Shown: piece after piece, positions 17,401 to 20,704 of the stretch
How positions within the stretch are numbered: the stretch's first letter is position 1
How the letters are laid out: each line of letters opens with the position of its first letter
NCBI GenBank assembly: GCA_009783135.1
Contig: WRHS01000015.1
Span: forward strand, 1 to 20,704
DNA: 20,704 nt
From: Dehalococcoidia bacterium
GTDB lineage: Bacteria > Chloroflexota > Dehalococcoidia > Dehalococcoidales > UBA1222
Direction of reading: 5' to 3'
Program-made: the position numbers and the translations under genes
Notes under the pieces: model-generated
Database searches by the model: none
What the model saw: only the letters and a program-made list of their open reading frames with translations
What the model was told of the DNA's origin: nothing

Positions 17401-18377
17401 CGCAGGCCATTATTTCCGAGATTGATGGCGTGGCAGACGTAATCGAGACTGAGGACGGGCGCTGGATTAATGTCTCAAGTTCTGAGATATTCCGCGATGA
17501 GTATCCCCTTCCCAAAGGCTGGCACGTTCAGGTAAAGGACGGCGCTAAAGTGGAGGCGGGTGCATTGCTTGCCTCCCCCAAGGCTGGCAAGAAGGGCTCA
17601 GCCGATATCACGACCGAATCTTTGGTAGCCCGCATGTCCGGCGAGGTTCAGGTTGAAGATGATAAGCTGGTTATTCGCTATGAGGAATCGGACGAGCGTA
17701 AGTATGTTGTTCCTGCGGCTACGCATATTCGTGTTGTGACTGGTGATTTGGTGAAAACAGGGCAGCAGCTAACCGATGGCTCGATTAATCCGCAGGACGT
17801 TTTATCTGTGCTTGGTAAGGACGCTGTGCAGCGCTACCTTGTGGACGAGGTGCAAAAAGTGTATTGTTCACAAGGAGTGCATATTAACGACAAGCATATT
17901 GAGGTGATTGTGCGCCAGATGCTTTCGAAGGTGCGCATTGAATCGGCCGGCGACACAGACTTCATTCCGCGCGAGCTGATTGAGCGCTATCGCTTTGAGG
18001 AGAATAACGCAAAGGTTTTGGCTGAGGGCGGTGAGCCTGCCACAGCACAAACGGTGCTGATGGGTATTACGCGCGCCTCCCTCTCAACTGAAAGTTGGCT
18101 GGCGGCGGCATCATTCCAGGAAACTACCCGCGTACTTACAGAGGCTGCCATCTATGGCAAGGTGGATCGTCTGGTTGGGCTTAAAGAAAATGTGATTATT
18201 GGTAAGCTGATACCGGCGCGTTGCAATGCCTGCTTGGAAGCAGAGAAGGAAGCGCGTGCTCTTGCGGCGCAAAAAGAGCAGAACAAAAGAGAGAAAACGC
18301 TGCCTTTCTTTGCCTCTGAACTTTCAGGTGATGGGAATGAGGAACTAGGTGAGCCTGTTACGGCAGATGAGTCATAG
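14433..18377 (+). CDS. rpoC: DNA-directed RNA polymerase subunit beta'
   Basis: RpoC carries the catalytic magnesium site of RNA polymerase. The 1314-residue protein starts [20 protein letters not shown]. I chose the ATG at 14433 because GGAG at 14420-14423 sits 9 bases upstream and homology begins there; in-frame starts at 14418 and 14394 add residues with no family match. Zinc site 1 is Cys60, Cys62, Cys75 and Cys78. A charged coiled-coil insertion spans about residues 145-225. The catalytic NADFDGD is at 514-520 (Asp516, Asp518, Asp520). Zinc site 2 is Cys842, Cys915, Cys922 and Cys925. The bridge-helix and trigger-loop regions include [21 protein letters not shown]. The N-terminal sequence and the insertion recall Dehalococcoidia RpoC. 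A strong terminator follows the gene. Confidence 0.97.
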   Translation: [1314 protein letters not shown]

Positions 18378-18402
18378 CTCTTAGCTGTGTAATGAAACTA
18401 AT

Positions 18403-18435
18403 GAGGGCGTTCGATATGAGCGCCCTCTTCTTTTT
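18403..18435 (+). terminator. Intrinsic terminator of rpoBC
   Basis: GAGGGCGTTC (18403-18412) pairs with GAGCGCCCTC (18418-18427) over 10 positions with one G-U pair, around the loop GATAT. TTCTTTTT follows immediately. It begins 26 bases after the rpoC stop. Confidence 0.9.
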
Positions 18436-18452
18436 GCCAAAAAATTCTCCAA

Positions 18453-18469
18453 TGCTACAAAAAGTAGCA
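18453..18469 (+). repeat. Short inverted repeat upstream of the XRE regulator
   Basis: TGCTACAAAAAGTAGCA is a perfect 6-base inverted repeat with a 5-base A spacer. It lies 14 bases upstream of the likely -35 element of the XRE regulator gene, where an operator for that regulator could sit. Function is inferred from position only. Confidence 0.35.
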
Positions 18470-18482
18470 AAATAAAATGTAA

Positions 18483-18512
18483 TTGTTAACCAAAGTTGCT
18501 TGTTGGTAATAT
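18483..18512 (+). promoter_or_regulatory. Probable promoter of the XRE regulator gene
   Basis: TTGTTA (18483-18488) and TAATAT (18507-18512) are 18 bases apart, with a TGG extension directly before the -10 element. The predicted start is near 18519, followed by AAAGGAG at 18546-18552, which lies 10 bases before the ATG. Confidence 0.55.
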
Positions 18513-18562
18513 AGAGCGGACATATACTTGTGGCATTAAATAAATAAAGGAGCCCACAAAAA

Positions 18563-19444
18563 ATGAACTTTTCTGAAAAACTCAAAACCCTGCGCAAACA
18601 AGGCAATATGTCACAGGAGCAGCTTGCCGAAAAATTATGCGTATCACGTCAGGCAATAACCAAGTGGGAAACGGAAGGTGGTCTGCCTGATATTGAAAAC
18701 TTGATGGCGATTGCGGCATTGTTCTCTGTTTCCATAGATGACCTGCTTTCAGAGGAAAAGCTGAGCCGTGTTGTTGCGAATTACGCTTACGAAAGCGTGA
18801 TGGAATATGACATAAGCCGTCCAACCCATTTTGACATCCACGCACCTGGTGCGCTGGCGCTCAATTTGAGCGTGGCGGACAATGAAAAAATACGCGTGCG
18901 TCTTGCATCTAATGTACTGCAAACACTGGCGCAGGATTATAAGGTTCAACTTGACGAGCATCAAAGCCGTTTTGATGTGAACATTCGCCGCGTTGGGAAA
19001 AACAGTGAAGCCGAAGGCAAAGCGGCTCTGGTCATCTTTATTTCTTTGCCGTCTAAGTACTGTGATGACATTGAACTATCCACTATTGCTGATGCCTTGC
19101 GGATAAATGGAACAAATTGTCCATTTGAGTTGGATGGAAAAGCCAAAAGTGTGTGCTTGGACGGCGTAAAAGGCAGGGTTTCATTAAACTGCAATACGGA
19201 TATGGAGATATGCGCGGATGAGTTGCCTCAGGCAATCGAGATAAATCAAATCAATGCCACGTCTGTACTGCGTATTCCACGCGACGTAAAGTACTTTACA
19301 AAGATTAAAGGGAAATCTAATCGAATTCACTTTGCGCTGGATGGCAAGGCGGTCTCCTCGTCATCTGATGCTGAGGCGAATTGTTGTGTTGAACTCGCCG
19401 GTATGAATGCTGAGCTCCTAATTGACCATAGAACCGAGAAGTAA
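18563..19444 (+). CDS. XRE-family HTH regulator with a beta-rich C-terminal domain
   Basis: The 293-residue protein begins with a cro/C1-type helix-turn-helix (residues about 5-60). The recognition segment is MSQEQLAEKLCVSRQAITKWE, followed by the usual GGLPDIENLMAIAALFSVSIDDLL. The rest (about 75-290) is beta-rich, with repeated short strands (for example CLDGVKGRVSLNCNTDMEI and VVEL-like strands near the end). It resembles the DUF4097-type right-handed beta region attached to many HTH proteins of Firmicutes; the match is from memory. No membrane helix or known ligand site is visible. AAAGGAG sits 10 bases upstream of the ATG. It lies alone between the rpoBC terminator and the trpB T-box leader, and no terminator follows it, so some transcripts may read into that leader. 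It may regulate itself or neighbouring genes; its target is unknown. Confidence 0.8.
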   Translation: MNFSEKLKTLRKQGNMSQEQLAEKLCVSRQAITKWETEGGLPDIENLMAIAALFSVSIDDLLSEEKLSRVVANYAYESVMEYDISRPTHFDIHAPGALALNLSVADNEKIRVRLASNVLQTLAQDYKVQLDEHQSRFDVNIRRVGKNSEAEGKAALVIFISLPSKYCDDIELSTIADALRINGTNCPFELDGKAKSVCLDGVKGRVSLNCNTDMEICADELPQAIEINQINATSVLRIPRDVKYFTKIKGKSNRIHFALDGKAVSSSSDAEANCCVELAGMNAELLIDHRTEK

Positions 19445-19466
19445 GTGTATGGGTACTTGCGTTTGC

Positions 19467-19496
19467 TTGACACGATTATATGAAATGTGGTTTATT
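19467..19496 (+). promoter_or_regulatory. Promoter of the T-box/trpB transcript
   Basis: A consensus TTGACA (19467-19472) and TTTATT (19491-19496) are 18 bases apart, with TGG just before the -10 element. Transcription should begin at about 19503, immediately before T-box Stem I. Confidence 0.7.
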
Positions 19497-19502
19497 GTAC
19501 GA

Positions 19503-19775
19503 AACCGTTGAGGCGGAAATAACGGCAATTATGCGCCATACAGAGAGCCCGGGAAGCTGAGAGCCGGGTAGGAGATGCTGATTGTCAAATGGCCCGCTGA
19601 GGGCACGGGACAAAGGCGTGTGAGCTGAGTATCCTGTGACGGGAAGGCATCCGTTAGTTGCTGGGGGTATGTTGGTACCCCGCTAAGCGCGCGAGCAATC
19701 GTGAATCAGGGTGGCACCACGGATAATTTGCATTCGTCCCTGACAAATCCAATTGGATTTGTCAGGGATTTTTTG
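19503..19775 (+). ncRNA. T-box riboswitch, tryptophan specific, controlling trpB
   Basis: This leader senses uncharged tRNA-Trp and controls transcription termination ahead of trpB. Stem I spans about 19513-19597: GCGG (19513-19516) pairs with CCGC (19594-19597), AGAGAG at 19542-19547 sits at the usual place, and the distal part is closed by CCCGG/CCGGG. The specifier triplet is TGG at 19590-19592 (Trp codon), followed by the characteristic CTGAG. Stem III is GGGGTA/TACCCC (19664-19669 with 19676-19681). The T-box is AGGGTGGCACCACGG (19708-19722). The antiterminator pairs CAGGG (19707-19711) with CCCTG (19738-19742) and ACGGA (19719-19723) with TTCGT (19733-19737), leaving TGGCACC as the bulge. 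TGGC (19712-19715) would pair with a GCCA acceptor end, and G is the usual tRNA-Trp discriminator, so specifier and bulge agree. Confidence 0.93.
19737..19774 (+). terminator. T-box-controlled intrinsic terminator before trpB
   Basis: TCCCTGACAAATCC (19737-19750) pairs perfectly with GGATTTGTCAGGGA (19755-19768) around an AATT loop, and six Ts follow (19769-19774). Its 5' arm shares 19737-19742 with the antiterminator, so the two structures are mutually exclusive. Uncharged tRNA-Trp bound to the T-box bulge would prevent terminator formation and allow trpB transcription. Confidence 0.92.
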
Positions 19776-19807
19776 TTTTAAAGAATAATATTCAAGGAGA
19801 GAAAAGG

Positions 19808-20704
19808 ATGTCAAAAGGAAGATTCGGGTGTTATGGAGGGCAGTATATACCGGAAACACTGATGGGCGCTGTTTTAGAACTGGAGCAGGCATATGAGTGG
19901 TGGTCGCATGATTTGTGCTTCATAAACGAACTTGGCGACTTGCTTAAGCAATACGCAGGGCGACCATCTCTTCTGTATTATGCCAAAAGAATGACAGAGG
20001 ATTTAGGCGGGGCGAAAGTATATCTTAAGCGTGAGGACCTAAATCATACAGGCTCACACAAGATAAACAATGTTTTAGGGCAGACGCTTTTGGCAAAAAA
20101 AATGGGCAAAACCCGTATTATCGCAGAAACCGGCGCTGGTCAGCACGGCGTAGCCGCCGCGACTGCTGCTGCGCTGATGCAAATGCAATGCGAGATATTT
20201 ATGGGGCGTGAGGATATGAAACGGCAGGCATTGAACGTTTATCGCATGGAACTCCTCGGGGCGAAAGTAAACTGCGTGACAAGCGGCACAGCCACGCTGA
20301 AGGATGCCGTAAACGCGACAATGCGCGAATGGGCAGGGCGTATGGCTGATACGCATTATTGCCTCGGCTCAGCTATGGGCCCGCACCCATTCCCAACGAT
20401 TGTACGTGATTTTCAGGCAGTAATCGGACGCGAAATTAAAGCGCAAATTATAGCTGATGAATGTAGACTGCCTGATGCTGTAATCGCCTGTGTCGGCGGA
20501 GGGAGCAATGCCATAGGATCGTTTTATGAGTTTTTGAACAACAGCGAAGTTGAACTAATAGGCTGTGAGGCCGCAGGGAAAGGAGTGGATACGCCTGACA
20601 ATGCTGCGACTATAACAAATGGTTCAGTTGGCGTTTTTCACGGCATGAAATCGTATTTTTGTCAGGATGAGTTCGGGCAGATATCACCCGTGTATTCAAT
20701 CTCA
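19808..20704 (+). CDS. trpB: Tryptophan synthase beta subunit, 3' end outside the window
   Basis: TrpB condenses indole with L-serine to form L-tryptophan, using PLP, normally in complex with TrpA. The first 299 codons are present and in frame to the window end; about 100 residues should be missing. The start ATG at 19808 has AGGAGA 7 bases upstream. The N-terminal RFGCYGGQYIPETLM is the family signature. HTGSHKINN carries the Schiff-base lysine, ETGAGQHG carries the catalytic Glu, and VGGGSNAIG is the PLP phosphate-binding loop. The protein is a TrpB1-type sequence with no visible defects. It is controlled by the T-box just upstream, and other trp genes may follow beyond the window. The serine it needs could come from the aminotransferase-serA operon. 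Confidence 0.95.
   Translation, partial: MSKGRFGCYGGQYIPETLMGAVLELEQAYEWWSHDLCFINELGDLLKQYAGRPSLLYYAKRMTEDLGGAKVYLKREDLNHTGSHKINNVLGQTLLAKKMGKTRIIAETGAGQHGVAAATAAALMQMQCEIFMGREDMKRQALNVYRMELLGAKVNCVTSGTATLKDAVNATMREWAGRMADTHYCLGSAMGPHPFPTIVRDFQAVIGREIKAQIIADECRLPDAVIACVGGGSNAIGSFYEFLNNSEVELIGCEAAGKGVDTPDNAATITNGSVGVFHGMKSYFCQDEFGQISPVYSIS

Noticed and set aside
19438..19458. AAGTA/TACTT hairpin as terminator of the XRE gene
   Set aside because: Only 5 base pairs with a 10-base loop and no T-run follow, so it is too weak to call.

Overview
The window reads as a bacterial chromosome of about 50% GC, made mostly of conserved housekeeping genes. The clearest taxonomic signal is RpoC, with support from RpoB and from the pairing of a class V aminotransferase with serA. 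From memory these resemble Chloroflexota, most likely class Dehalococcoidia. No 16S gene is present, so the assignment is an inference (about 0.6). There is no tRNA, rRNA, CRISPR array, transposase or prophage gene in the window.

Layout. (1) Positions 1-524 hold the 3' part of an AT-rich gene for an unrecognised membrane-anchored or exported protein. It converges on pth (minus strand, 4-base overlap). (2) 1279-4695: an extended -10 promoter drives ligA followed 12 bases later by a DUF1015 gene. (3) 4730-5113: an AT-rich orphan reading frame that looks 5'-truncated. (4) 5167-7921, minus strand: a two-gene serine operon, class V aminotransferase then serA, with its own promoter. (5) 7994-8305, minus strand: an unannotated relic of a BspA-type leucine-rich-repeat surface protein, with an intact C-terminal tail and exact 23-residue periodicity but frameshifted upstream. 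(6) 8320-10460, minus strand: ribF-tyrS, coupled by a one-base stop/start overlap. (7) 10493-10568: divergent, near-consensus promoters for ribF and rpoB. (8) 10697-18435: rpoB and rpoC overlapping by 14 bases, closed by a strong intrinsic terminator. (9) 18453-20704: an accessory-looking module with an XRE-type regulator of a Firmicutes-like family, then a complete tryptophan-specific T-box riboswitch leading into trpB, which is cut by the window end.

How the genes work together. Most are information-processing genes: DNA sealing (LigA), transcription (RpoB, RpoC), tRNA charging (TyrS), peptidyl-tRNA recycling (Pth). RibF makes FMN and FAD. Aminotransferase plus SerA should supply serine from 3-phosphoglycerate. 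TrpB consumes serine with indole to make tryptophan, and its T-box switches it on when uncharged tRNA-Trp accumulates.

No wholly new system is evident. The points most worth a second look are the T-box/trpB module with its neighbouring regulator, the LRR pseudogene, the Asn in the rifampicin pocket of RpoB (where E. coli has His526), the DUF1015 gene, and the orphan frame at 4730-5113.
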